Shown: positions 1 to 9,593 of the stretch, piece by piece
How positions within the stretch are numbered: the first letter of the stretch is position 1
How the letters are laid out: each line of letters starts with the position of its first letter
NCBI GenBank assembly: GCA_027627225.1
Contig: CM051040.1
Location: forward strand, 29,679,634 to 29,743,633
Direction of reading: 5' to 3'
From: Congeria kusceri
Taxonomy: Eukaryota > Mollusca > Bivalvia > Myida > Dreissenidae
Length of the DNA: 64,000 nucleotides
Made by a program: the position numbers and the translations under genes
Notes under the pieces: generated by a model
The model's input: the letters and a program-made list of their open reading frames with translations, nothing else
Database searches by the model: none
What the model was told of the DNA's origin: nothing

Positions 1-290
1 GAAATTCAGGATAAAGTTTGCGTGTAACAACTCTATATCTCAACTACTACAGATATTCAATTGAAACTTCACACATGTCTTCAGGGTCATTATATAAGGT
101 CACTGACCAAGGCCCATAACACAGACCTGCAAATTAGCAGAATTATGCCCCTTTTTGTACTTAAAGATTTTCAGGTTAAAGTTTGCGTGCAACAACTTAA
201 TATCTCTATATCAGCTACAGATGTTCAATTAAAACTGTGCACATGTCTACAAAGTCATTTATATAAGGTCAGTGGCCTAGGCACATAAGC
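1..290. repeat. Two diverged tandem copies of a ~165-bp dispersed repeat
   Basis: The motif around TTAAAGTTTGCGTGCAACAAC occurs near 14-40 and again near 175-200. Both copies are followed by matching stretches (CAGATATTCAATT / CAGATGTTCAATT, ACATGTCT, TATATAAGGTCA). Short open frames here are by-products of the repeat. I have seen this style of repeat, with GAATTATGCCC stretches, in bivalve sequence; that link is from general knowledge. Confidence 0.6.
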
Positions 291-299
291 GTTTTATTT

Positions 300-1640
300 G
301 TTCTTTGTATGAAAGAGATTTTTTTTGTCGTGTAATATTTTCTCACAATAAATTTACATACATACATGCATATATGCACAAAATTACTATTTTAAATTCA
401 TTGTATAATACATATACAACAACAATGTGTATAGGCACATAACTGTGACCAGCATTTTAGCAGAATTATGCCCATTTTTGTAGTGATAAAGTCCAATCGG
501 TTGAGTAGTCGAGCGCGCTGTCCTGAGACAGCTCTTGTTTGCATAACAGGTCCTTTTCACGTTAACTTGTTAAATTTGCTTTTTAGTTTTGTTCCTGTGC
601 AGCATTTTGTAAAAAAGTTATCCGCACGTGTTTTGTGACTATTAACTATTAGTAAATGACCATATCTACTAAATCGGCGACTTTTATCATTCTATGTGTA
701 AAAGTTGTATATGTGTAACATAAAATCAACGAAGTAAAAAATTCGGATAACGTACTTAAATGTATCGTATCTTAATTTGTTGAACAATGATTTTCGTTTT
801 ATTGGGGACCTTGACAATAGTTTGTTATTTCGCATGGAAGAAACTAATTAATGGTTTCCTGACATTATACAACACGCATGAATTTTTTAACGGGTTTCGT
901 TTTTAAATTCGATTTTGATGTAACGTATCTTATTATATTTTTTGTTCTTTTCCAGTCTTCAATTGTTATTCATCTCTAAAAATTACACTGTTTTATTAAA
1001 AACATATCACAGTTTATGTATCTTTTTAGCAATATTAGAAAATGAAAATCGCATTATCTAAATTATAGAGATATAAAACACATTTATTTACTTTTACACT
1101 GGTATAATTTAACCACTTCGTTACCATCCCATAACTTTATTTCGATGGGAGTGTGACCTACATGGGGTGACCAGAAACTAGCCTTTACTAATTACGTCAT
1201 GATCTTCCTTTTAGACTAACATCCACGCATGATAGTTGACATAAAAAGAAAGGCTCCCCTCGTCTCTTGTGCTTAGATATAACATTACTATATTTTGTGG
1301 TTTTTTTTTCCTGGTACCCTAAGGCCTACGAATGTACATGTTGACACTATATAACATAATATGTATTTGTTCTATGTAACATGTTGGCCGAAAGTTACTT
1401 TTTTGGGAGTACACGTAAACAACCACACACAAAAAAAAGTATTGTTATTGATGTTTTTCTATTCTTAAACGCTTTACTGCCTACTGGTCAAATCGATTTT
1501 ATCTCATACTTTATCTTCTTCACATAATTATTCGTTGAATTATTAATTTATTCGATAACGCATGCATTTACTTGCTTACAATATTCATAAATAATAAGTA
1601 TTTGTTGTGAATTTTGTCTAGCTGTTTCCAGTAATTTATA
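300..1640. other. AT-rich DNA without a recognisable gene
   Basis: No coding exon, splice-bounded ORF or RNA gene was recognised. A weak tRNA-like A-box stretch (GGTTGAGTAGTCGAGCGCGC) lies near 497-522. Exon 1 of Ly6-like copy A should lie here or left of the window, but I could not find a signal-peptide exon with a phase-1 donor. Confidence 0.5.
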
Positions 1641-1649
1641 AATACAACC

Positions 1650-1929
1650 TCCATATCCATTACATATTGCTTATTCTTTTATATTGGTTTACATTTTAAT
1701 AAATATAGTTAAACACACCAGACCATCTTCCCCCATAAACTTATATAGTATTTTTTTTTTGACACCTCTGATGTTTTGTGAAATTGTTATATTTGAATTA
1801 TATGCTCACCTGTTTTCACAATATATGTATTTTCCATATCAAATACATATTGCTTATTCTTTTATATTAATTTACATTTTAAGAAATTTAGTTAATCACA
1901 CCAGACCACCTACCCCTATAAAACTTATC
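1650..1929. repeat. ~95-bp segment duplicated 182 bp apart
   Basis: Positions 1650-1745 and 1832-1929 share ACATATTGCTTATTCTTTTA, TTTACATTTTAA and CACACCAGACCA in the same order with scattered differences. The 83-codon open frame spanning both halves starts and ends within the duplication and is not considered a gene. Confidence 0.6.
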
Positions 1930-1935
1930 TCGTAA

Positions 1936-1985
1936 TTATGATTATTATTATTATTATTATTATAATAATAGTAATAATAGTAAAT
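1936..1985. repeat. (ATT)n microsatellite
   Basis: An uninterrupted run of ATT triplets becomes an imperfect TAATAG run at its right end. It sits about 150 bp upstream of exon 2 of copy A. Confidence 0.8.
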
Positions 1986-2141
1986 ATATTTCCTCGAAAC
2001 CATGTATATATTGACCAATACTAAAATACCGGATAGAGCGATAGATAATAAAGTTTTTTAAATATTTTATATTATATTTATTATTTTATATATTATTATT
2101 GCTATCACTAGTGCATATATTTTAAAAAAAATACGTTTCAG

Positions 2142-4740
2142 GATATTCCACAGCGATTAAGTGCTACGAATGCGAAGACCATACCACGTGTGTGGATGCG
2201 TTTGACAAGAGCAAACATACTCCAAAGGAAGGCTGTGTGCAATGCGTGAAAGTCAAAGCCAAATCGGACTCGTTCAGCGGTAAGAAAAATATCGTTACAA
2301 CAACAACTACTGCTAATGCTACTACTATTGCTACTGCTACTTCTACTGCTACTGCTACTACTCCTCCTCCTCCTCATTGTCCTTCTCCTCCTCCTACAAC
2401 AACAACAACAACAGCAAAAGCACCCGTTACCGCCACCACCACCACAACAACAACAACAACTTCTACAACTACTACTACTATTACTACTACTACTTCTACT
2501 ACCACTACTACTTCTACTAATTCTACTACTAATAATACTAGTACCACTACTACTTCTTTGAAATTTTGAATAATAACATTATTATCTAAGCTGTGATGTT
2601 TAACGTTATTTCCATTGACATGAATTTGGAATAAATCTGGGCCTAGTGCGACGTTGGGTAGCCGTAAACCGGCTTAAACCCCAATGCGTTGCATGGACCG
2701 TTCAAATGCGGTGACCCCTTTTATTCATATTTGTGTTTGTGTTTGTTACGTGTTTTTCGTATTGCGCTGTATGACATTGGATATTGGCCACTTGCCTTAA
2801 TTGAAGGACCTTGTACTGTAAATAAGCACGGTGTTCCGTTAGGGCCACTGGTTGTTTCGCACTCCCGACCTTTGGATTACAAGCGCGAGAACGCGAGAAC
2901 ACAATACGAAGTTGCGAAATCACGATGCGAGGTTGCGAAGTTACGATGCGATATCGCGAAATTAATATCGCGATTTCGCATTGTAATCTCGCGCCCTCGC
3001 ATCCTGTTTTCGCGTTTTCGCCCTTGTATATCTAAAGGTCGAAAATGCAAAAAAAACGATGCGAGCCTGCAAAATTAATATCGCAATATCGAATCGTATA
3101 ATCGCAAGTTCGCATCGTATTCTCGCAATTTCGCATCGTTTTTTGCGATCTCGCATCGTAGTCGCGCGTTTTCGCATCGTGGATTCGCACTCTCGGCCTT
3201 TGGATAACAAGCTCGAGAACGCGAGAACACGAGACGAAGGAGCGAAATCACGACGCAATGTTGCGAAACAACGATGTGAAAGTGCTAGATTACGATGCGA
3301 AATTGCGAAATTAATATCGCGATCTCGCATCATGTTTTTGCGTTTTCGCATAGGTCGAAATTGCGAAACAACGATAGTAATATCGTTCTCTCGCCTACCG
3401 GTTGCATATGCGCAGACATGTCATTTTAGTTTAAAAATAAGTTTACCGGTAGATCTATTTTTAAAACTTTACACGTATTTTTCCATATATAGTTTACTGT
3501 TTAATTGAATCCTGTCGTATTTTTTTTTTTATTCAATCAGTTAATGTAGTAAGTTTGGTCATTTTGTGTATCCAACGATATCCGACAATTCTATTCCAGT
3601 AAAATGTTAATACAACAGAAGTAACGGCCGTAAGAGATTTTTGTGTTTAAATTTAAATGTCATCCGAGCTCAGTTTCAGGGATGTGCTTGTATGTTCTTA
3701 TTGTCTTTATGTATTACTCACCCATTTTAAAAGTATGTTCAATAAAATCAAATAAATATGCCAGTAGAGGACTAGATATAGTGCATGTATAGTCCGTTAT
3801 TTCTGAACTGGCAAAACATGAATAATTTCACGGTGGTCGAACGTGTTATTTTTAGAATGTGATTTTCGTCGCAGTTTTCCGTCGTATTTACGGGTATTGA
3901 TGAGCCTTTTTGATATGCAAAGTACATGTAAATAACATAAGCAATTCTGCACTGAACATGAGTCGGGATGGCCGAGTGGTTTAAAGAAGAAAAACATCTA
4001 TTGTTTAACCGAACGGTCCGGGTTCGAATCCCAGACACGTAAACCCTTTATTTCGTTATTTACGCAAGTTTTTTTTAATTATTATATATATTTCAACACG
4101 ATTACTTTTAGTAAGTCATGATTTCCACGAATAAAATAATATTAAAAGCAACACAGAGACGGACACCGCATTCACAAAGCTTCATGATAAACTATTAAAC
4201 TATATAATATTGATATTTACGTTCTTCATTAAGGCTCATTAAGCATGCCTTATGTGTAACATTCATATTGGAAAAAATAATCAAGTAGTTCATATAATAA
4301 TTGTTGTTATCAGCATACATGTATTTGATCTAATGTGCATTCTCTAAACTGTTGCATTTAATTCATATAACGAACTCGTCCTCTAGTATGCATCTGCCGA
4401 AATGACTTGTCTGCGCATATGAAACCGGAAGGCGACAGAACGATATTACTATCGTTGTTTCGCAATTTCGACCTATGCTCAAGCGAAAACGGAACACCGT
4501 AAACAAGAGTTCTCTACTGCTGATGCAGCTGAAGTTTCACATTGTTGCTTTCTGTCTTTTGCTATAGCGGTGGCGCGAAGTTGCTTGAATGCTACTGCTT
4601 ATGGAAACGAATGCGCGACATTGAAACCGTACGGTGTGGATGCGTTCGTATGTTATTGCAGCACCGATGGGTGCAACGGAGCCTCATCAGCCTACGTTAC
4701 CGTGGCAACTCTTCTTGTCCCGCTTCTGATGGTGGCGTAA
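2142..4740 (+). CDS. Ly6/Quiver-like GPI-anchored protein, copy A (exons 2 and 3; exon 1 not found)
   Basis: Two exons are visible. Exon 2 (2142-2279) follows a TTTCAG acceptor and ends at a GTAAGA donor. It encodes the pattern I-K-C-Y-E-C, then C-V-D-A-F-D-K-S-K and C-V-Q-C-V-K. Exon 3 (4568-4740) follows GCTATAG and encodes R-S-C-L, N-E-C, C-Y-C-S-T-D-G-C-N-G-A and a hydrophobic tail ending at TAA 4738-4740. Both junctions are phase 1, so the halves join in frame. The cysteine spacing and the terminal C-N-G followed by a hydrophobic segment are typical of three-finger proteins of the Quiver/Sleepless type, which are extracellular and GPI-anchored. Compared with gene D the C-terminus is four residues shorter, because an AAA codon is TAA here. 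Intron 2 (2280-4567) holds a trinucleotide array and a large inserted repeat. No internal stop is seen, so the copy may be functional if it has an exon 1 to the left. Confidence 0.65.
2289..2562. repeat. Imperfect ACN/ACT trinucleotide array at the start of intron 2 of copy A
   Basis: The array begins about 10 bp after the exon 2 donor and runs as ACA/ACT/TCC triplets for some 270 bp. It produces artefactual poly-Thr, poly-Leu and poly-Ser frames on both strands. The same intron position in pseudogene B carries a much longer ACT array. Confidence 0.85.
2690..2833. repeat. Dispersed repeat, left part (also at 18527-18790)
   Basis: This piece shares TTCATATTTGTGTTTGTGTT, the GCGGTGA-CCC motif and GGACCTTGTACT with the minus strand of 18527-18790. 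The remainder of the same repeat (GAGTTCTCT...GCTG.TG.AGCTG.AGTTTCAC) reappears at about 4505-4540. The repeat is therefore split by the element at 2834-4497. Confidence 0.6.
2834..4497. mobile_element. Inserted inverted/tandem repeat element rich in TTCGCATCGT / ACGATGCGAA
   Basis: The ends are inverted: GGTGTTCCGTT near 2832-2843 and AACGGAACACC near 4487-4498. A longer inverted pair is formed by about 3335-3435 and 4380-4490 (GGTCGAAATTGCGAAACAACGA on one side, its complement on the other). The left third (2859-3420) contains two related ~325-bp units, each with CCTTTGGAT.ACAAGC.CGAGAACGCGAGAACAC broken at a few bases, filled with short motifs in both orientations. Several long open frames here follow from the short-period repetition and are not genes. 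The centre (3440-4380) is AT-rich and contains a tRNA-like sequence. I infer a non-autonomous foldback-type element; no transposase is present. Confidence 0.5.
3962..4038 (+). tRNA. tRNA-like pseudogene (Ser/Leu type promoter boxes)
   Basis: An A box TGGCCGAGTGG at 3969-3979 and a perfect B box GGTTCGAATCC at 4021-4031 are spaced as in a long-variable-arm tRNA. The T arm is nearly paired (CCGGG with CCCAG), but the anticodon region is A-rich and does not fold, and the acceptor ends pair poorly. It is best read as a degenerate tRNA or SINE head rather than a working tRNA gene. Confidence 0.45.
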
Positions 4741-6430
4741 CATGTTTTTTAAACATAATATACACATACTGAAAATGTATGCATGTACTCGTACATACAT
4801 TTGTATACATGTTATAGTATACTGAATTTGTATGTTAACTATTGACAATACAATATCGAAAAGAACAACACGATACTACATTCTGCCTTATAAAGATTCG
4901 TTTTATTCAATTAAAAGTGCCACTATTGACACTATAAATGGATTATTTAAAAGTTCCAGTTTGGTTTAGCGATTGTATGGATATTATGACATTGTATATA
5001 AAACCTAAAACTCTGATTGTTGTTTGTCATTTTTTAAATGTATCACCCGTGACTCATTAGTCATAATCGAGATAAAATTCCATTGTATGATATTTATTAG
5101 TTTAAATAGAAACATTTATATATACATCCGGTTCAAGGCCATGGCAGTTGTGAAATAAAATATACAACCAATATGCTTTATAATTCAGCAAAGCCAGTGG
5201 CTGATATGCAACTCCGCATGTGCAATCATTTCGTACTCTTTGCCAAACACAAGCGGTCTAATAAAAAGAACTTGATGAAATATAGACAAATTAGTCAGAC
5301 CTATCGATATATTTGAACAGTTTTCTGTTTCGTTTTGTTAGTTTACATTAACTTTGTTGTTTTCTGAATTGTAAAGCAGGAGAATTTCAATATACCAAAA
5401 CATGTAATTAAACAACACACACGCCTGTGAAACCAACCTCAGTGCATCATGGGTTTTACACTGCGGAATACAGCTTATTTATTTATTAAATTGAATTAAA
5501 TTAATTGTGAACCACTCCGACCAAAGTGTAAGGTTCGGCGGGTATTTAAACAGGTTTATACCTCCAAACAAAAGCTTTGAAATACTATCAATTTCAATAG
5601 CTGTCTTATTAAAACGACGCATTACCAATAACATTTTATGACAGGAGTGTTATTTAGCTGCTTCATATAAAATGTATTGTTATTTGTAAAAACGGTGACA
5701 AATTAGTCTCATTTAATAGAGTTGTTGGTCGAATAGCTACATATAGATATACTCAGCGAAACAAAATAAGGGTACATTTAACAAGAATATCGGCCGCTTT
5801 CACCTTTAATTGTGTGATTTCATGCCGACTCCTTTAGATATTTGTGGCAATTAATTTGAAAATCCCATGACCAAATTAAATTCCAGACAAGCAAAAAGCC
5901 AATTTAGACATTTGACTTCTAGGTGTGATCTTGACCTTTAACATACGCACCTGGTTCGTGTGCGCTTCATGTTGTCTTATTGAGGTTAACATATATGCTT
6001 AGTATTTTTAAAATTCATGGTAAGTGCCAATTTTGACATTTGACATCTTTTATCCACATACCTAATTAACGGGCGCTACAAACCAGTGAATATTTATGTC
6101 AAGTAATCTTAAAATCCCTCCTTCCATGGCCAAGTTACAGTCCGAACAAGCAATACAAAACAATTTATAATTAAAGGGTACTTACCTCTTATAAAATTAT
6201 CAGACCGGAACGACCTGACAATATAAGTTGCTATGTATTCAAATCTACGCGATGCGTAAGCGTAAATGACCAGTTTAAATGTAATCGAAAAGGCATGTTA
6301 CTGGCACTATAATTTTTAATTTGTATAATGAGTTATCTATCTTCCTAAGATCGAAATGGAGAATTTTAACCACTGATGAAATTGTCAAACGACAATGGCC
6401 CCGTCTCTCTGTTTCTCTGTGTTAGTATGT
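4741..6430. other. Non-genic; contains diverged 'TTTGACCTT' type repeats at 5790-6180
   Basis: No exon-like sequence was recognised. From about 5790 to 6180 two diverged ~150-bp units share 'gacatttgac', 'aaaatcc' and 'catggccaa'-like blocks, a common style of repeat in bivalve introns and spacers. The rest is AT-rich. Confidence 0.45.
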
Positions 6431-6433
6431 ACA

Positions 6434-7010
6434 TGTAAGCCTGACGGGGATGCCAGCTAGAATTATATATAGAAAATTTATGGTAATGTGCGTTTTTAAT
6501 AAGACCATTAGATAGTTAGTGAAGTAAGTATTTCTATATTATTGTTTAAAATACAATTGCAAAGATATACAACTAGAAACGCACGTCCTATATGATTAGA
6601 ATCGATAATCGTATATATATGATCTCTCCGTGAATTATAATCCGGTATTTAAAATGGAATGACCCGGGCAAGACTATTGAGTCACGTAACCTGCGGCTAT
6701 ATAAGCGGTAGCGCGTAGTGTGTAAGGCAGAGCAAGACAGCACTGGTAGTAAGTTAAGTAAATAATTAAGCTAGTTAGAGCTGATTCTTGATCTACTGCT
6801 TACGACTACCTCGTACCAACTTTGTTTGGACGTTGGAAAACGGCAGTAGCTTAACATTAGAAAGACTCGCTATCCTTTGTCCGCGGTGTATTATTGCACA
6901 AGCATTGAGTTTGATGCGATCTACAAAGCGACAAGGATAGTGAGATCCGCTGTACCGCACTTGGTTCCATACCTTGTTTATACCATAAAATACTGTTCTT
7001 GTCCATCACA
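6434..7010 (+). mobile_element. Possible solo LTR with a TATA-box core promoter
   Basis: The stretch begins TGTAAGCCTGACGGGGATGC and ends GTCCATCACA, so it has TG..CA ends of a reasonable LTR length. A strong TATA-like box (CTATATAAGC) sits near 6696-6705, with CG-richer sequence just downstream as in an R/U5 region. No target-site duplication and no partner LTR were found, so this is a tentative call. Confidence 0.3.
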
Positions 7011-7493
7011 TCTTAGGATTCCATCCGCCCGTCTTCTACATATGTGATTCCATCCAATGATTTTGGTTGCCCATCCAATTATTTTAGTAGATCTTATTCT
7101 TGATTTTAAGTTATTTGGGTTTGTTTAATAATCATTGTGTAAATTGGTAATCATTTGTCTAACCATTAGGCAGGTAGCCCCAACAAAAATTATATAGAGC
7201 TATATAGACTCATGTTAATACTTTGCGTGCATTAGACACCCTGCATGTTACAACATTTTAGACAAAATAAAATTATGGTTTGTATTGTGAAAGGGGTATA
7301 GGAATTTTAGTGTAAAGTGTTAGTTCAAAAGTAATATAATTGCAAATTACAAGGTAAACACTGGATACTTATCTCTGCCATCATCTCCAGCATCTGGTGC
7401 AACAATCACTATAATTCTGATTGTATGTCGAGTTAGTTATACACCTTTTCCCCATACATGTAGATTGTTATGGATAAGTTTTAATCATATGTC

Positions 7494-7782
7494 TGAAGTG
7501 GTTCTCCCCTTATGTGTATAATTCAGGCACTAATAAGAATGCTGATATAGTACAGGTACTCACTGTTAGTCACACGTGTCCGTCTGTTCCGCACACAGCA
7601 CACAAAGCGTAGGTTCTCGTTCGTCTATCTCGCACTGCTCCAGACTCCAGAATGCTCTTTCCCGCCAAAGTGGTCTGCAGCATGCCCAAAACCGGTTCCC
7701 ACTCGACTGGCATCTGCTTGCACTGGACTGGTGACGCGTAGACTGGCACACGACTAAACTTAGACGGGTGCCTGGCACCACA
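7494..7782 (-). repeat. 3' LTR (in element orientation)
   Basis: This is the direct repeat of 11792-12080. Read on the minus strand it starts TGTGGTGCC and ends CACTTCA. It is preceded in element orientation by a polypurine tract and followed by the TGTC duplication. Confidence 0.9.
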
Positions 7783-7805
7783 CTCCCCCCAGTCTTCTTC
7801 TTTTA
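7783..7805 (-). other. Polypurine tract
   Basis: Read on the minus strand the stretch is almost purely purine (AAAAGAAGAAGACTGGGGGG) and abuts the 3' LTR, the normal position for the plus-strand primer of an LTR retroelement. Confidence 0.75.
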
Positions 7806-8033
7806 GGATGGAGCCTGCCTCTGGGGAAACCCAGTCGCATCCCAGGAAGAACGCTCCACCCTGTGACGCCCACTACTAGGGGTCCCCTCGCACTACCCAG
7901 TGCGGAACCAGCATCCGGCCACAACACTTGCTCGGACACTACAACGCGCTGCTCCGCCGCGGTGCGGACTAACGACGTCCTGATGCTCTTTCGTAACACC
8001 AGGACGCCCCCTTCTCTGCAGTGGCGCCCCCGC

Positions 8034-9593
8034 TCACTGCCGCCGCTGCCGCCAAATGTCCCCTCCCAAGACCACACCCACCTTGCGGGCCCACCTATCA
8101 AGATGGCAGTGGCTGTCCACAGCCACTGGCAAGACTCCTTCCCTCTCCTCAGCCAACAGGGGGTAAGTCTCCCGCAAGTACTGTCGCTCGCCGGAAGTCA
8201 GATGACCACACAGGTAACCTAGCACACTCCAATGCACCAGGTCGAGGATAGCATCCGCCCTCTCACCTGACAGCTGAGCAATGGCCTCAGCGGCCTCAAC
8301 CTGGGAGGGACTCTCCCTCTCCCCCTGAGGCTGGAAGCTCATAAACGAACAAAACCTCGCTAGATCCCTCAGCGAGGCTCCGGGGCGCACCACCTTACCC
8401 CCGATGGCCAGCAAACATGCCCGCCTCCTGCGAGCCAGGTCCCCGCTGCCTAGGGTCCTCAGATCAAAGATCTCCGGGACATGCGACCTTATCACATGCT
8501 GCCGGCAGAAGGGCTCCCGGCAGTGTTCAATCGGGCAGGAAGATACCGTCCTCGGCAACTTCGTCGGGCCCCCCTCCCTGTCCCCAGACGCACCCCGCTT
8601 GCCTTGGTGACGGACGGTCACCTCGGCACGTGACCTTTCATTGGACTCACCCGACTTGCCCTTTCTCGTAACCCCTGACCTCCACCGCCGGGCCCGCTTC
8701 CAGCGGCGAGAGCCAGAGGACGTGCCGGCCCTGGGCCGGCCCCGAGCCCCAGCCTCCCGGCTGGCACACGGCTCGACGCGGCTTCCCGAAGCCCGTACTC
8801 TCCACTCCAAGTCCTCCCCCTGTGGATAGGTAGACTCTTCGCTACCGGCCGTCGACCGAGACAGCACCCCCGCTGCCCATCGGTCGGCCGCTGCCACGCT
8901 CTCCTCAGCATCCCGGGCGGCCGCCTCCTGGTCGGTCTCCCTCGCCGGCTGGACCGCCACCTCCTGGTCCCTCGCCACCTTCACTTCAGCGACCCGTGAC
9001 CGCCCGTCGGTTGACCCCAACTCCAGGCTCAAAACCTGCCCATCAAAGATAAGAGTTGCATCCCCCATATTCAATATGGCCTTCCCCGTATTGACCAAAA
9101 TATCAAACCCAAGTAACATGTCAGTATCAGTCGGGGCTACATATAGCTGCTCCTGGTACCAGCAATTACCAATCTTAAGTTTTACTGGGCCAACAACAGA
9201 ACCCTGCATGGACATTTTCCCGCCTGCCGTCAACAACTTGACATCACGTAGCTTGGGAGGTGGACGCTTCATGGACTTGTAAACCCGGTCGGAAATGATA
9301 CTGACCTCAGCTGCCGAATCAACTACCGCATTAACCATTACGTCACCCACCTGCACCTTCATGCAAAACTGCGAAGTCGAACCCAGCTGGTTCACGTGAA
9401 CCACTTCCGGTTGAACCGACTGCTTAGCCGCCGCGGTTCTCGATTTGGGCGTCCCCTCTTTTTTGGCCTCTGGAGTCAAGGTCGGACATGGGCCGCCGTG
9501 CCCGACCTTTACTCGTTTAAAGGTTTCGGCCGGGACTCGGTGTTGTCTGGACAATCCCGCGCGAAATGTCCCGACCCGCGACACCTGAAACAT
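8034..9593 (-). CDS. Retropepsin-like protease ORF with a C-terminal TatD-like fragment
   Basis: This 519-codon frame overlaps the end of gag and lies in the -1 frame relative to it. It is probably expressed as Gag-Pro by frameshifting, so its first ~25 codons and the annotated ATG are likely not used. Residues ~70-190 form an aspartic protease: V-V-D-S-A-A-E at 91-96 (active-site Asp92 in a D-S-A variant of D-S/T-G) and the second conserved block M-L-L-G-F-D-I-L at 159-166. A long Arg/Glu/Gly-rich linker follows. At residues ~491-500 the motif V-D-S-H-C-H-L-D-R resembles the metal-binding start of TatD-type hydrolases, but the frame ends 19 residues later. In larger relatives this region leads into reverse transcriptase. 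Here the pol region seems deleted, leaving about 250 bp before the LTR. Confidence 0.8.
   Translation of the reverse strand: MFQVSRVGTFRAGLSRQHRVPAETFKRVKVGHGGPCPTLTPEAKKEGTPKSRTAAAKQSVQPEVVHVNQLGSTSQFCMKVQVGDVMVNAVVDSAAEVSIISDRVYKSMKRPPPKLRDVKLLTAGGKMSMQGSVVGPVKLKIGNCWYQEQLYVAPTDTDMLLGFDILVNTGKAILNMGDATLIFDGQVLSLELGSTDGRSRVAEVKVARDQEVAVQPARETDQEAAARDAEESVAAADRWAAGVLSRSTAGSEESTYPQGEDLEWRVRASGSRVEPCASREAGARGRPRAGTSSGSRRWKRARRWRSGVTRKGKSGESNERSRAEVTVRHQGKRGASGDREGGPTKLPRTVSSCPIEHCREPFCRQHVIRSHVPEIFDLRTLGSGDLARRRRACLLAIGGKVVRPGASLRDLARFCSFMSFQPQGERESPSQVEAAEAIAQLSGERADAILDLVHWSVLGYLCGHLTSGERQYLRETYPLLAEEREGVLPVAVDSHCHLDRWARKVGVVLGGDIWRQRRQ
9478..9521 (-). promoter_or_regulatory. Programmed -1 frameshift signal: TTTAAAC plus stem-loop
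   Basis: On the minus strand the heptamer T-TTA-AAC (plus coordinates 9515-9521) lies two codons before the gag TAA (9509-9511), with gag codons TTA and AAC in the correct phase. Slipping back one base gives TTT-AAA-CGA, which is exactly the protease frame (F-K-R-V-K). Five bases downstream a perfect 8-bp stem begins, AAGGTCGG with CCGACCTT (9502-9509 and 9478-9485), enclosing a 16-nt GC-rich loop. UUUAAAC followed by a nearby stem is an established -1 frameshift arrangement. Confidence 0.85.

Noticed and set aside
2689..3508. Arg/Ser-rich frames of 129-149 codons on both strands
   Set aside because: They arise from the TTCGCATCGT/ACGATGCGAA repeats and overlap each other on both strands.
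3962..4038. Functional tRNA-Ser or tRNA-Leu
   Set aside because: Promoter boxes are good, but the anticodon arm and acceptor stem do not pair, and the sequence lies inside a repeat element.
8088..8123. A TatD DNase gene
   Set aside because: Only the first motif is present at the end of the protease frame. The rest of the domain is missing and it belongs to the retroelement.
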